NCBI GenBank assembly: GCA_016872725.1
Contig: VGZC01000018.1
Location: 28,005 to 92,004 of the forward strand
DNA from: Planctomycetota bacterium
GTDB lineage: Bacteria; Planctomycetota; Planctomycetia; Pirellulales; Pirellulaceae
Length of the DNA: 64,000 bases
Direction: 5' to 3'
The notes under the pieces were generated by a model. That model saw only the letters and a list, made by a program, of their open reading frames with translations. It was not told the origin of the DNA and ran no database searches. Every line of letters begins with the position of its first letter. Position 1 is the first letter of the stretch. Below are positions 27,021-36,323 of the stretch, piece after piece. The position numbers were made by a program, and so were the translations under genes.

Positions 27021-27923
27021 TCAGTTCGATCCGGTCGCCAATTCGCGGCAGCGGGGCGTGACCGCGTCGAGATTCGCGGGCAGATCCGCGTCGACATCGC
27101 CGACGATCCAAGCGAGCGCGCCGAGCACGATCTGTTGGAACGGGTCCTCGACCCAGACGTTCTCGCGATGCGCCATGGTCGTGACGTAGACGCGGCCCTC
27201 TCCGTGGCGGCGCGCCCAGGTGGACGGATAAGGCGGCCGCTGGTAGCAGGCGCCGCGCATGCCGGCCGTCTCTTGAACCAGGATGACGTGCAGGTCGTCG
27301 GCGAAATTCTTGACCGCGTACCATTCCTCGGTGAGCCGAAATGACGGGGCGAGGCCTCGCATGCCCGGAAATTCGGGCGACGCGACGCGCATGACCGCCT
27401 CCTGCTGCGGGCCGTGCTCGATGAACTCGCCCCCGATCATCGCAATGTACGGGTCGACGTCCTTGCGGTTCTCTTTCGCGGGCCCGGGTGTGCGCCAGCA
27501 CGCGCACGCGGAATGGAATGCGAGGAACCCTTTGCCCCGCGCGACGGCGTCCAGGAACCGGCGTTTGCCCTCGCCCGTCATCGGCGGATCGCCCCGGTCG
27601 TTCGGCGCGGTCGGATCGTTGTTCGTGTAGAACGCGAACGCGTCGAACCGGTCGAGATCGCCGTCGAACACGCGGCCATCCTTGGTGCACTCGACCTCGA
27701 TCCCCGCGCGCCGCCCCAGCTCCGTCAACGCCCGTTCGGAATGACTCGGCGCGTCCCCCGTGCGCCGGACGACCGAATGGTAATAACCGACATTGCGGGT
27801 GAAGTAGAGTATGCGCTTGGGGCGTCTCGGCTGTCCGAACGATGCGAACGATGGAGAGGCGAGCGGAAGGGCGAGCGGTACGGCCGCCGCGCCGACCATT
27901 TTGAGCAGATCCCGGCGTCGCAT
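27021..27923 (-). CDS. ThuA-domain protein, Tat-exported
   Basis: 300 residues. Tat signal MRRRDLLKMVGAAAVPLALP. The flavodoxin-like ThuA (glutamine-amidotransferase-like) fold shows RILYFTRNVGYYHSVVRR, FDAFAFYTNNDPTAPNDRGD, GKGFLAFHSACACW and RVYVTTMAHRENVWVEDPFQ. ThuA proteins take part in trehalose or other sugar utilisation and are often found beside Gfo/Idh/MocA and DUF1080 genes, as here. The ATG at 27923 is chosen because it begins the Tat signal; the frame extends upstream without support. Confidence 0.88.
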   Translation of the reverse strand: MRRRDLLKMVGAAAVPLALPLASPSFASFGQPRRPKRILYFTRNVGYYHSVVRRTGDAPSHSERALTELGRRAGIEVECTKDGRVFDGDLDRFDAFAFYTNNDPTAPNDRGDPPMTGEGKRRFLDAVARGKGFLAFHSACACWRTPGPAKENRKDVDPYIAMIGGEFIEHGPQQEAVMRVASPEFPGMRGLAPSFRLTEEWYAVKNFADDLHVILVQETAGMRGACYQRPPYPSTWARRHGEGRVYVTTMAHRENVWVEDPFQQIVLGALAWIVGDVDADLPANLDAVTPRCRELATGSN

Positions 27924-28087
27924 GGTCGTCCCTCGACAGTCGCTTTTGGTCCCCGACTCCACCCAAGCCGCCCCATGCCGTCCCTGTTTACCGGATCGGT
28001 GGCGGCGAATCCAGTGACCACTCCCGATCCGGTAACCGGCCTTTCGGAATTCCGCTAGCAGTCGACGCGCCGCCGACCGTCGCATGG

Positions 28088-28116
28088 TTGACATTTGAAT
28101 CGCGCGGGTGTATACG
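28088..28116 (+). promoter_or_regulatory. Predicted sigma-70-type promoter upstream of the DUF1800/DUF1501 cluster
   Basis: TTGACA at 28088-28093, a 17-base spacer and TATACG at 28111-28116. This is the best -35/-10 pair I found on the plus strand. Transcription would start near 28123 and give a leader of about 330 bases before the ATG at 28456. Confidence 0.6.
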
Positions 28117-28144
28117 TAAACACAATAAACAAAGTCGACTTTGT
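28108..28144. promoter_or_regulatory. Two adjacent palindromes overlapping the -10 region (candidate operators)
   Basis: GTGTATACGTAAACAC (28108-28123) is a near-perfect palindrome spanning the -10. ACAAAGTCGACTTTGT (28129-28144) is a perfect 16-bp palindrome just after the start point. Both are placed where a repressor would block transcription; the protein that would bind is unknown. Confidence 0.5.
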
Positions 28145-28455
28145 GCGACGATTGCCGAGCCGCAGGGAAACGGCGGGCACGTTCGCCGACCGACACTCCC
28201 GCCTGGTTCGACACACCCATCGGGCACCCGCCCGTTTTCGCGCGAACAGGAATGTTCCGCCGCCAAACACAACGGCACCCGCCACCTTATCGAGGCCCGC
28301 ATGGTTGCGAATGTTCACGAGATGGGGTCGGTGAGGGGGCGGATCCGCGTTCCCCGGCATCGGCGCATCACGTTCGCCGGGCGCTCGGCGCGTTTCGAGA
28401 AGATGACGGTGTTGGAGCCCCTGTTTGGAAACATGTCGGTGGAGGCAGGCGTTCG

Positions 28456-31167
28456 ATGAGAGCGATCGAGCAAGAATCGAGCGTGGCGCGAATGGCGGCC
28501 CGAATGGCGGCCCGAATGGCGGCCCGAATGGCGGCCCGGATCGACGGCAGGGACCGATGGAAGGGCGACGCGGGCGTCGGTCGGTCGAGTTTGTCCGCGA
28601 TGGCGGGAGGTGACAACGGGCCGTCGCGCTCGGCGATCGCGATGGTGTTGTCGGCGTCGGTGTTCGCCTCGTTCGCGGCACCGGCGGGCGAAGCGCGGGG
28701 TTGGCAGCCGAGCGGGGCGGCGGCCGAGGATCCGGTGAAGCGTGCCGAGGCGGCCGCGGCGAAAGCGGCGGCCGACAAGGCAGCCGCCGAAAAGGCGCTC
28801 GCCGCCGCGGTCGCGGCCGAAAAAGCCGCCGCCGAACAGATGGCGGCCGCGCAAGAGTCGGCGAAGATCTCGGCCGTCAAAGCCGCCGCGCTGAAGGAAG
28901 CGACCGCCCGCGTGGCCGCTCGCCGAACCGCGCTCGAAAGGGCGATCGCCGACGTCGCCGCGAACGACGCGGCGCGCAAGGGCGAATTCACCGATCGGGC
29001 CGTACGGGAGAAGGTGGCCCGCGATGAGGGGGCGATCGAGAAGGCCAAGGCCGATTTGGCCGACGCTCAGAAGGTACTCGAGGACAAGAAATCGGCGACC
29101 GAATCGGCGCGCGGCGCGACGCAGGCCGCGCTCGACGCCTCCAAAACGGCGCCCGACGATACGGCGAAAGGACGCGCCGCCGAAACGGCGCGGACGGCCC
29201 AGGATCGCGCCGAACGCGATCAGGCCAACGCCGTGACGGCCGCCCGGTCGATCGACGTGTCGTTGCGGGCCCTCACGACCGAACTGGCGGCCGGCAAGGA
29301 TGTCCTCGCGCTCATCGACAAGGTCGAGGCCGCGAAAAACGGCGGTCCCGCGCTCGACGCCGACGCGGCCCGCAGAGCCAATCAAACGATCGACGCGTTC
29401 AAGACCGCCGCGCTCACCCAGGCGATCGACCTCGAGCGGGCGGCGCACGAAAAGGCCGTCGCCGACCGGACGGCCGCCGAACGCCTCTTGCCCCAACGCG
29501 CCGCCGCGGTCGAAACGGCGCGGGGAAAACTCGGTGCCGCGAAGGCCGCCGCCGAAATACTCGCCGCCGACGCGCCCGCCGACAAGCGGTCGGCCGCCGA
29601 ACAGGCGGTCGCCGCCGCGACCGCGGCCGTCGAATCGGCCGCCGCCGAGGAGCGTGCGACCCGCGAGGAATTGGAGAAGATCGGGCCCCGAATCCGCGAG
29701 TCCCTCGCGCGCTACCACGAAACACTCGCGCTCGTCCAAAGCGGGTTGCCCCTCCTTCCCGCCGACCAGTGGGATTACGCCAAGGCCCGCCATCTGCTCG
29801 TGCGCGCGGGTTTCGGCGGATCGTCCGACGAAATCGAACGGCTGCATGCGATGGGCCTTCACGCGGCCGTCGAGTACCTCGTCGACTACGATCGGATCGA
29901 AGCGCTCGATCTCCCGTTCCACGCCGTGCTCCCCGAACCGGCGATCCCCAACGAAAACCGGTTGGCGTCCATGCGGCAGCGGGAAATGACCGATCGGCGG
30001 CGCAACGCCGATACGCGGCAGCAGGCCGCGCTCCGCGATTGGTGGATCGAACGCATGGTGCGCACCCCGCGTCCGCTCGAGGAAAAGCTCGTCCTGTTCT
30101 GGCACGGACATTTCGCGACCGAATACCAGACGGTGCGCGACAGCTACGCGCTCGCCATGCAAAACGACCTGCTTCGCGAACATGCGGTGACGAGCTTCGC
30201 CGCGCTGCTCCACGGCATCGTTCAGGATCCCGCCATGCTGCGGTATCTCGACAACAACAGCAATGTGAAGGGCCGCCCCAACGAAAACCTCGCCCGCGAG
30301 ATCATGGAGTTGTTCGCGATGGGGGAGGGTAATTACACCGAAAACGACATCATGGAAGGAGCGCGGGCGTTGACCGGATATACGTATGATCCGGCGACGC
30401 GGCAGTTCCGGTTCGTCGTTTCCCGGCACGACACCGAAAACAAAACGATCTTCGGGCGCACGGGCGATTTCGCGGGCGACGATTTCGTCGACTTGATCCT
30501 CCAGCAGCCGTTCACCGCGCCGTTCATCGCGGGCAAGGTTTTTGGGTTCTTCGCGCACGATGCGCCGAGCGAGGAAACGGTGACGCGTTTGGCCGGCGTA
30601 CTCCGGACGCATCAATACGACTTGCGGCCGATGCTCAAGAATCTGTTCATGTCGCGGGAGTTCTACAGCGAGTCGGCCGTCGCGACGCAGATCAAGAGCC
30701 CCGTGCAACTCGTCGTCGGAACGCTCCGGGACCTCGGCATCCGGGATGTTGCCTACGGACCGCTCAGCGCGGGAATGACGGCCATGGGCCAGGAACTTTA
30801 TGGGCCTCCCAACGTCAAGGGATGGGAAGGCGGCGAGTATTGGGTGAATGCGAACCGCGTGTTCGTCCGTTACAACGGCATCGCCGATCTGATCGACAAT
30901 ATCGCCGTTCCGAACCAACCGCGGGGCCTGGATCTGGTCGGCGCGCTCGAGGGCCGCGTGTTGAATTCGCCCGAGGAAGTGGTCGACTATCTCGCGCGAA
31001 GCTGCCTCGCCGTGCCGCTGCCGGACGAAAAACGCAAGATCCTGATCGATCGGTTGGGCGGCCTTCCGCCGAGCGCCGACTGGAGCGGCCAGCGCGCCCA
31101 GGTGAACGCGAGATTGCGGACGATTCTGGTTCTGATGATGAGTATGCCCGAGTTCCAGTGCACGTGA
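28456..31167 (+). CDS. DUF1800-domain protein with long Ala-rich coiled-coil N-terminus
   Basis: 903 residues. Residues about 100-420 form an extended Ala/Lys/Glu-rich helix (AAAAKAAADKAAAEKALAAA and similar), then the DUF1800 domain: WDYAKARHLLVRAGFGGSSD, KLVLFWHGHFATEYQTVRDS, NENLAREIMELFAMGEGNYT, LYGPPNVKGWEGGEYWV. ATG 28456 has GGAGG ten bases upstream. A second ATG at 28600 would place the hydrophobic segment AIAMVLSASVFASFAA as a normal signal peptide, so it may be the true start. The 12-bp repeat near 28490 encodes MAAR units. Paired with the DUF1501 gene that follows. Confidence 0.88.
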   Translation: MRAIEQESSVARMAARMAARMAARMAARIDGRDRWKGDAGVGRSSLSAMAGGDNGPSRSAIAMVLSASVFASFAAPAGEARGWQPSGAAAEDPVKRAEAAAAKAAADKAAAEKALAAAVAAEKAAAEQMAAAQESAKISAVKAAALKEATARVAARRTALERAIADVAANDAARKGEFTDRAVREKVARDEGAIEKAKADLADAQKVLEDKKSATESARGATQAALDASKTAPDDTAKGRAAETARTAQDRAERDQANAVTAARSIDVSLRALTTELAAGKDVLALIDKVEAAKNGGPALDADAARRANQTIDAFKTAALTQAIDLERAAHEKAVADRTAAERLLPQRAAAVETARGKLGAAKAAAEILAADAPADKRSAAEQAVAAATAAVESAAAEERATREELEKIGPRIRESLARYHETLALVQSGLPLLPADQWDYAKARHLLVRAGFGGSSDEIERLHAMGLHAAVEYLVDYDRIEALDLPFHAVLPEPAIPNENRLASMRQREMTDRRRNADTRQQAALRDWWIERMVRTPRPLEEKLVLFWHGHFATEYQTVRDSYALAMQNDLLREHAVTSFAALLHGIVQDPAMLRYLDNNSNVKGRPNENLAREIMELFAMGEGNYTENDIMEGARALTGYTYDPATRQFRFVVSRHDTENKTIFGRTGDFAGDDFVDLILQQPFTAPFIAGKVFGFFAHDAPSEETVTRLAGVLRTHQYDLRPMLKNLFMSREFYSESAVATQIKSPVQLVVGTLRDLGIRDVAYGPLSAGMTAMGQELYGPPNVKGWEGGEYWVNANRVFVRYNGIADLIDNIAVPNQPRGLDLVGALEGRVLNSPEEVVDYLARSCLAVPLPDEKRKILIDRLGGLPPSADWSGQRAQVNARLRTILVLMMSMPEFQCT
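28490..28542. repeat. 12-bp tandem repeat at the 5' end of the DUF1800 gene
   Basis: Four copies of ATGGCGGCCCGA, in frame, encoding MAAR. Every copy supplies an ATG, so start choice could differ between copies. Confidence 0.9.
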
Positions 31168-31232
31168 CCCGTGGCGCGAGAAACGCATGGCGCGCACACC
31201 GCGTGTTGTGCGAGACGAGTGGAGGATAGCGT

Positions 31233-32510
31233 ATGACGTCCCGAATCGACATTGCGACGCGGCGTTCGTTTCTGACCCGGGGGCTCGGCGTCGTGGGAAT
31301 CGCGGCCGGCGCGCGGGCTGTCGTGCCGGACTTTCTCGTGCGCACCGCGCTCGCGGGGGACCGTTCGGTCTCCGATCAGAAGATCCTGGTCGTGCTCCAG
31401 CTCAGCGGCGGCCATGACGGCCTGAGCGCCATCGTGCCGTACGGCGACGACGCCTACGCCAAGAACCGGCAGGCGTCGCGCATTCCGGAGAGCGACGTGC
31501 TCAAGATCGACGACTATTCCGGTCTGCATCCAAACCTCACGGCCTTCAAAAACCTGCTCGACGCGGGCCATTTCGCGGCCGTGCAGGCGGTCGGTTATCC
31601 GACGCCCAATCAGAGCCACTTCACGTCGATGGACATCTGGCATCTCGCCGACAACGAAGCGCGCAGCAACAGCACGGCCAAGGAGAGCCGGTTTGGTTGG
31701 ATCGGCCGATACTGCGATCTGGCGTGCAAAGACGCGCCGAATCCTCCGATGGCCATTTCGCTCGGAACGGGTCAGACTCCCCGCGCGCTCAACGGACGGC
31801 TCAGCCCGGGCATCAGCTTCAGCCAGCCGCAATCGTTCCGATATCTCGGCGATCGCGGCAACAAGGAACGAGCGGAGGCGTACGGGAAGATGCACGAGAC
31901 GACGCCGACGGGCCGTTCCCACGCGCTGGACTTCGTGACGCGGACGGCGATCGACGCGAACGCGGCGAGCTCGGCGATCCGCGACCTCGCCGGCAAATAC
32001 AAGACGGCCGTGACCTATCCCAACGGCTCGCTCGCCGCGTCGCTCAAGACGGTCGCCGCGCTCGTCGCCGGCGGATTGAGCACGCGGGTCTACTACGTGT
32101 TCCAGGGCGGCTACGACACGCACTTCATTCAGAAGAGCCGCCACGACGCGCTCATGGCCGAGCTGGGTGCGTCGGTCGGCGCGTTCCAGCAGGATCTGGC
32201 CTCGCAAGGCGACGCGCCGCGCGTGCTCACGATGACGTTCAGCGAGTTCGGTCGGCGCGTCACCGAGAACGGGAGCCAGGGCACCGACCACGGCATCGCC
32301 GGACCGATGTTCCTGGTCGGTCCCGGCGTGAAGCCGGGCCTGCACGGCGAACCTCCGAGCCTCGAGCCGGATCGATTGGTCGCCGGGCGCGATTTGCAAC
32401 ACAAGATCGATTTCCGCGGCGTCTACGCCGCCGTGCTCGAGAAGTGGCTCGGCTGTCCGAGCGAGCCTGTGCTCGGCGGCACCTTCGAGCCGGTCGACTG
32501 CATCGCGTAG
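31233..32510 (+). CDS. DUF1501-domain protein, Tat-exported
   Basis: 425 residues. Tat signal ATRRSFLTRGLGVVGIAAGA. Motifs: LVVLQLSGGHDGLSAIVPYG, QSHFTSMDIWHLAD, YYVFQGGYDTHFIQKSRHDA, MTFSEFGRRVTENGSQGTDH and DFRGVYAAVLEKWLGCPSEP. It follows the DUF1800 gene by 65 bases and resembles the copy at 34974 more closely than the one at 19647, which suggests the two adjacent pairs arose by local duplication. Confidence 0.92.
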   Translation: MTSRIDIATRRSFLTRGLGVVGIAAGARAVVPDFLVRTALAGDRSVSDQKILVVLQLSGGHDGLSAIVPYGDDAYAKNRQASRIPESDVLKIDDYSGLHPNLTAFKNLLDAGHFAAVQAVGYPTPNQSHFTSMDIWHLADNEARSNSTAKESRFGWIGRYCDLACKDAPNPPMAISLGTGQTPRALNGRLSPGISFSQPQSFRYLGDRGNKERAEAYGKMHETTPTGRSHALDFVTRTAIDANAASSAIRDLAGKYKTAVTYPNGSLAASLKTVAALVAGGLSTRVYYVFQGGYDTHFIQKSRHDALMAELGASVGAFQQDLASQGDAPRVLTMTFSEFGRRVTENGSQGTDHGIAGPMFLVGPGVKPGLHGEPPSLEPDRLVAGRDLQHKIDFRGVYAAVLEKWLGCPSEPVLGGTFEPVDCIA

Positions 32511-32534
32511 GTTCCTTACACGAGGGTTCGGGTC

Positions 32535-34847
32535 ATGAAACGACGAGTATCGATGTGGCTGGGGATCGCCGGCGCGGTGGCGCTTTGGGCGGTCGGCGGC
32601 TTGCGGGCTGACGAGCCCACGCCCCTGCAAACGGCCGAGGAAGCCGCCAAGAAGGCGGTGGCTTCCGAGGAAGTGATGCAAAACGAGTGGAATTCGCGCG
32701 AGATGGCCCGATCCGCGACGCGTGAAATCGCGCGGGTCGAGCGGTCCCGTTCCGAAAGCGCGGTCGCCGATTATCGGCGGGCCATCGAAGGTGTGACGGC
32801 GGCGGAAGCGGCGGCGAAGGCTGCGCGGGCGGCGGCCGACGGCGAACCAGACGCGGCCAAGAAGACGCCGCTCGTCGAAACGGCGAACCAGGCCGACGCG
32901 GCCGTGGCGGCCGCGAAGGCGAATCTCGAACAGCGGCTCGCCGCCATGCACGCGGCGCTCGATCGGTTGATCGAGGATTCGGTGGCGGGCGAGCGGGCCG
33001 CCAACGAACTGCTCGTGTCGGAGAACGGGCTGCGGGACAAGATGGCCGAATCGCGCGCGGTCGAATTGAAAGTCCTGGAGATGAAGGCGGCCTCCGCCGA
33101 TGCGGCGTCCGTCGACGCGGCGAAGCGGGCCATCTTCGAAATGCAGGCCGTGCAGTTGTGGGAACGCCAGCTTTGGGCCGGTGTGCAGCAGGGTACGCTC
33201 GGCCAGATCATCGAAATGACCGACCATGCCGGGCGGATCGCCGCCGATGCCGCGACGATCGAACCCGACGCGGCGCGCAAGAAGACGCTCGAGGAATTCG
33301 CGCAGCGCGAAACGAAGGGCAAGACCGACGCCGAGAAAACGAACGGCGAATGCGCGGCGATCGTGGCGAAAGCCATTTCCGAGATCTATCCGCTGCGCGC
33401 GGCCGCCATGGGCGGATTGACTCCCCTCGCGCCCGAGAAATGGGACCTTGCGAAGGCCCGCCATCTGCTGGTCCGCGCCGGATTCGGAGGCACGCCGCAG
33501 GAAGTCAAGAACCTGCATGCGATGGGACTTTACGCCGCCGTCGATCACCTCGTCGATTTCCATCGGCAGGCCCCCGCGCCCGCTTCGCTCGATGTCATCC
33601 CCGTGCCCCTCCCCGATCCGCTCGAAGGCAAGCTCCGCAACGCGTTCGTTCGCGGCCAGGCGGCGGGCGCCCGGAACTCGATCGACGGCGGTCAGTTCGG
33701 AGCTCTTCGCCAATGGTGGATCAAACGCATGGTCGCCTCGCCGCGACCCCTGCAGGAGAAACTGACCCTGTTCTGGCACGGGCACTTCGCCACCCAGCAA
33801 AGCGTCGTCCAGAACACGTATATCCTCTATCACCAGAACCAGCTCTTCCGCGAACACGCGGCCGGCAATTTCGGCGGTCTGCTCTACGGCATCGTCCACG
33901 ATCCGGTGATGATCCGGTACCTCGACAACAACCTGAACGTGGTCGGTCATCCGAACGAGAATCTCGCCCGCGAAATCATGGAACTGTTCGCGATGGGCGT
34001 CGACCAAGGCTACACCGAGCACGACATCCGCGAGGCGGCTCGGGCACTCACCGGCTATACCTATGACAACGCGACCGGCCAGTTCCGCTACGTGCTCAAG
34101 AGCCACGACCCCGGCGACAAGACGATTTTCGGAAAGACGGGTCCATGGACGGGTGACGATCTGGTCAACCTGCTGCTCGAACAGCCGTCGACGGCCCGTT
34201 TCATCAGTTTCAAGTTGTACGAGTACTTCGTGAAGAAGGATCCCGCGCCGGAAGTCGTCGACAAGATGGCGACCGTGTTGCGGACCAACCAATACGAACT
34301 GAATCCAATGCTGAAGAATCTCTTCCTTTCCGAGGAATTCTACAGCGACGCCGCGATGGGGACCCAGATCAAGAGCCCCGTGCAGTTGGTGGTCGGCATG
34401 CTCCGCGACCTGGGCGCGAAGGAGGCGACCAACTTCGGCCAGATCGACGGCATGATTCAGGAGATGGGGCAGCAGTTGTTTGAGCCGCCCGATGTGAAGG
34501 GATGGCGGTACGGCCGGTCCTGGATCAGTTCGAACCGCGTCTTCTCGCGATACAACGCGGCGGCGACGCTCGCGAACTCGGTGCCCCTGGCGAGCGGCGC
34601 TTCGGGTGTGGACCTTGTCGGCTTGCTGGCGACCGAGGAGTGCAAGACGGCGGAGGACGTGATCCAATGCCTCGCGAAGGTCTGCCTCGCCAAGCCGCTC
34701 AACGACGAGCAGCGCGCCAAGCTTGTCGCGTACCTGGGACAACTGCCGCCGCAAGCCGAATGGGCGGGGCAGAAGGACGCCATCAATGCGAAACTGAGGA
34801 ACGTGCTCGTGCTCCTGTTGTGCACACCCGAATACCAGGTGACCTGA
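32535..34847 (+). CDS. DUF1800-domain protein with helical N-terminal region
   Basis: 770 residues. Signal peptide MWLGIAGAVALWAVGGLRAD, then about 260 residues rich in Ala/Glu/Arg predicted as helices, then DUF1800: WDLAKARHLLVRAGFGGTPQ, EKLTLFWHGHFATQQSVVQN, NENLAREIMELFAMGVDQGY, FEPPDVKGWRYGRSWISSNR. It shares the whole layout with the copy at 28456, but its helical region is shorter and less Ala-rich. It starts 24 bases after the preceding DUF1501 stop, so the four genes probably form one transcript. Confidence 0.92.
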   Translation: MKRRVSMWLGIAGAVALWAVGGLRADEPTPLQTAEEAAKKAVASEEVMQNEWNSREMARSATREIARVERSRSESAVADYRRAIEGVTAAEAAAKAARAAADGEPDAAKKTPLVETANQADAAVAAAKANLEQRLAAMHAALDRLIEDSVAGERAANELLVSENGLRDKMAESRAVELKVLEMKAASADAASVDAAKRAIFEMQAVQLWERQLWAGVQQGTLGQIIEMTDHAGRIAADAATIEPDAARKKTLEEFAQRETKGKTDAEKTNGECAAIVAKAISEIYPLRAAAMGGLTPLAPEKWDLAKARHLLVRAGFGGTPQEVKNLHAMGLYAAVDHLVDFHRQAPAPASLDVIPVPLPDPLEGKLRNAFVRGQAAGARNSIDGGQFGALRQWWIKRMVASPRPLQEKLTLFWHGHFATQQSVVQNTYILYHQNQLFREHAAGNFGGLLYGIVHDPVMIRYLDNNLNVVGHPNENLAREIMELFAMGVDQGYTEHDIREAARALTGYTYDNATGQFRYVLKSHDPGDKTIFGKTGPWTGDDLVNLLLEQPSTARFISFKLYEYFVKKDPAPEVVDKMATVLRTNQYELNPMLKNLFLSEEFYSDAAMGTQIKSPVQLVVGMLRDLGAKEATNFGQIDGMIQEMGQQLFEPPDVKGWRYGRSWISSNRVFSRYNAAATLANSVPLASGASGVDLVGLLATEECKTAEDVIQCLAKVCLAKPLNDEQRAKLVAYLGQLPPQAEWAGQKDAINAKLRNVLVLLLCTPEYQVT

Positions 34848-34973
34848 TACCAGGTGAACGGTTCCAGGCGCCCGAATGGACAAACGCGCTCGGCGGGGCA
34901 CCCGCCTCGGGCCGGGACGAAAACGGTTGGACCCTCTCGATGTCAGGCTTAACTTTGTGAACGAGGATGGTAT

Positions 34974-36233
34974 ATGTCGAATCCACGTATCGTGACGCGG
35001 CGCGAGGCTTTGACGCGCGGCATGGGGATGGTCGGCGTCGGCGCCGCACTTCCGAATTTCCTGCTCAAGACGTCGCTTGCCGGACCGGAGACCTCGCCCG
35101 ATCACAAGATCGTGGTCGCGCTCGCCCTGATCGGCGGCCATGACGGGCTCAGCACGGTCGTACCGTACGGACACAAGGAATACTACGACCTCCGGAAGGT
35201 GACGCGGATCGAGGAAAAGGACGTTTTGAAGCTCAACGAGGAGGTCGGCCTGCATCCGAATCTCGCCGGCTTCAAGAACCTGCACGACGAGGGCAAGCTC
35301 TTGACGGTGCTCGGAACGGCCTTTCCGAACTACAACCTCAGCCATTTCACGTCGCGGGACTTCTGGGAATCGGCGACGGCCAAGGACACGACGGGGAAGG
35401 AGGGTTCGACCGGCTGGCTCGGCCGGTACGTCGATTACGCCTGCAAAGGCATCGACGACCCGAAGCTCGCCGTCGCCGTCGGGCCGGGCCGGCACCCGCT
35501 CATCATCACGGGCAAGGACCACCCCGGCATCGCGTTCAACACGCCCGACACGTTTTCGTTCCGCGGAGAGGGCTCTCCGGCGGGGAAGGCCGTCTACCGC
35601 GAACTGAACGAACTTTCGAAGAACTGCCCGAGGAACGGCGATGATCTGTTCATCACGCAGACGGCGATCAACGCGAACGCCGCGAGCGAGACGATCCGCG
35701 AACTCGTCAGCGGATACTCGACGAATGTCGAGTATCCCGACACGCAGTTCGGCAATTCGCTGAAGACGATCGCCGGATTGATCGGGCGCGGCCTGAGCGC
35801 CCGCGTCTATTACGCGGCGCAGGGCATTGCCGTCTTTGGCGGTTATGACACGCACGTCGACCAGCCTCGCCGTCACGGGCAGTTGATGGACGAGCTTTGC
35901 CAATCGGTGTGCGCGTTCCAAAAGGATTTGGCGGCGCAAGGAAACGCCGACCGGGTCCTGACGTTTACGTTCAGCGAGTTCGGACGCCGAGCGAAGGAGA
36001 ATTTCAGCGGCGGCACCGACCACGGACTCGCCCAACCGATGTTCGTGATCGGGTCGGGGCTGAAAGGGGGCGTGCATGGGAAGCAGTCCAGCCTGACGGA
36101 CCTGGACGACGACAACCTGAAGATGACGACCGATTTCCGTTGCGTTTACGCCGCCATTCTGGAAAAATGGCTTGGCGTTCCCGCGGAACCGATCCTGGGC
36201 GAGAAGTTCTCGCTCCTCGATTGCGTGGCCTGA
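34974..36233 (+). CDS. DUF1501-domain protein, Tat-exported
   Basis: 419 residues. Signal VTRREALTRGMGMVGVGAAL. Motifs: VVALALIGGHDGLSTVVPYG, YNLSHFTSRDFWESATAKDT, FGGYDTHVDQPRRHGQLMDE, FTFSEFGRRAKENFSGGTDH and DFRCVYAAILEKWLGVPAEP. It is the second member of the third DUF1800/DUF1501 pair. A 126-base gap containing a direct repeat (ATACCAGGTGA) separates it from the DUF1800 gene. The nod-like gene begins 90 bases downstream on the same strand; whether it shares a transcript is unknown. Confidence 0.92.
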   Translation: MSNPRIVTRREALTRGMGMVGVGAALPNFLLKTSLAGPETSPDHKIVVALALIGGHDGLSTVVPYGHKEYYDLRKVTRIEEKDVLKLNEEVGLHPNLAGFKNLHDEGKLLTVLGTAFPNYNLSHFTSRDFWESATAKDTTGKEGSTGWLGRYVDYACKGIDDPKLAVAVGPGRHPLIITGKDHPGIAFNTPDTFSFRGEGSPAGKAVYRELNELSKNCPRNGDDLFITQTAINANAASETIRELVSGYSTNVEYPDTQFGNSLKTIAGLIGRGLSARVYYAAQGIAVFGGYDTHVDQPRRHGQLMDELCQSVCAFQKDLAAQGNADRVLTFTFSEFGRRAKENFSGGTDHGLAQPMFVIGSGLKGGVHGKQSSLTDLDDDNLKMTTDFRCVYAAILEKWLGVPAEPILGEKFSLLDCVA

Positions 36234-36323
36234 CAGGACCGTGTCGCGCGGGCGGCGCGCGGCGGGATTCGTTTCTTACTTGGTTCGTGACCGACGGCAC
36301 TTCATAGCGACCGGGAGAATGGC

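Larger units (their letters stand above)
27924..28455. other. Divergent intergenic region with promoter and palindromes
   Basis: 532 bases between the ThuA gene (minus) and the second DUF1800 gene (plus). It contains a good promoter (28088-28116), two palindromes, and a possible small frame 28301-28459 (ATG start, about 52 residues) whose stop overlaps the DUF1800 ATG. I do not call that frame a gene, because it has no clear ribosome site or domain. Confidence 0.6.

Noticed and set aside
28301..28459. Possible 52-residue gene whose stop overlaps the DUF1800 ATG
   Set aside because: No ribosome site and no recognisable domain; kept only as a note in the intergenic entry.
30987..36077. A 1696-codon minus-strand frame
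   Set aside because: Antisense to the DUF1800/DUF1501 genes, repeating the same shadow pattern (RRR, DRV runs); no start signal or family motif.
36280..36308. TTGGTT-17-CATAGC as promoter of the nod-like gene
   Set aside because: Weak match, and transcription would begin inside the ribosome site; no FNR-like box was found in this gap either.
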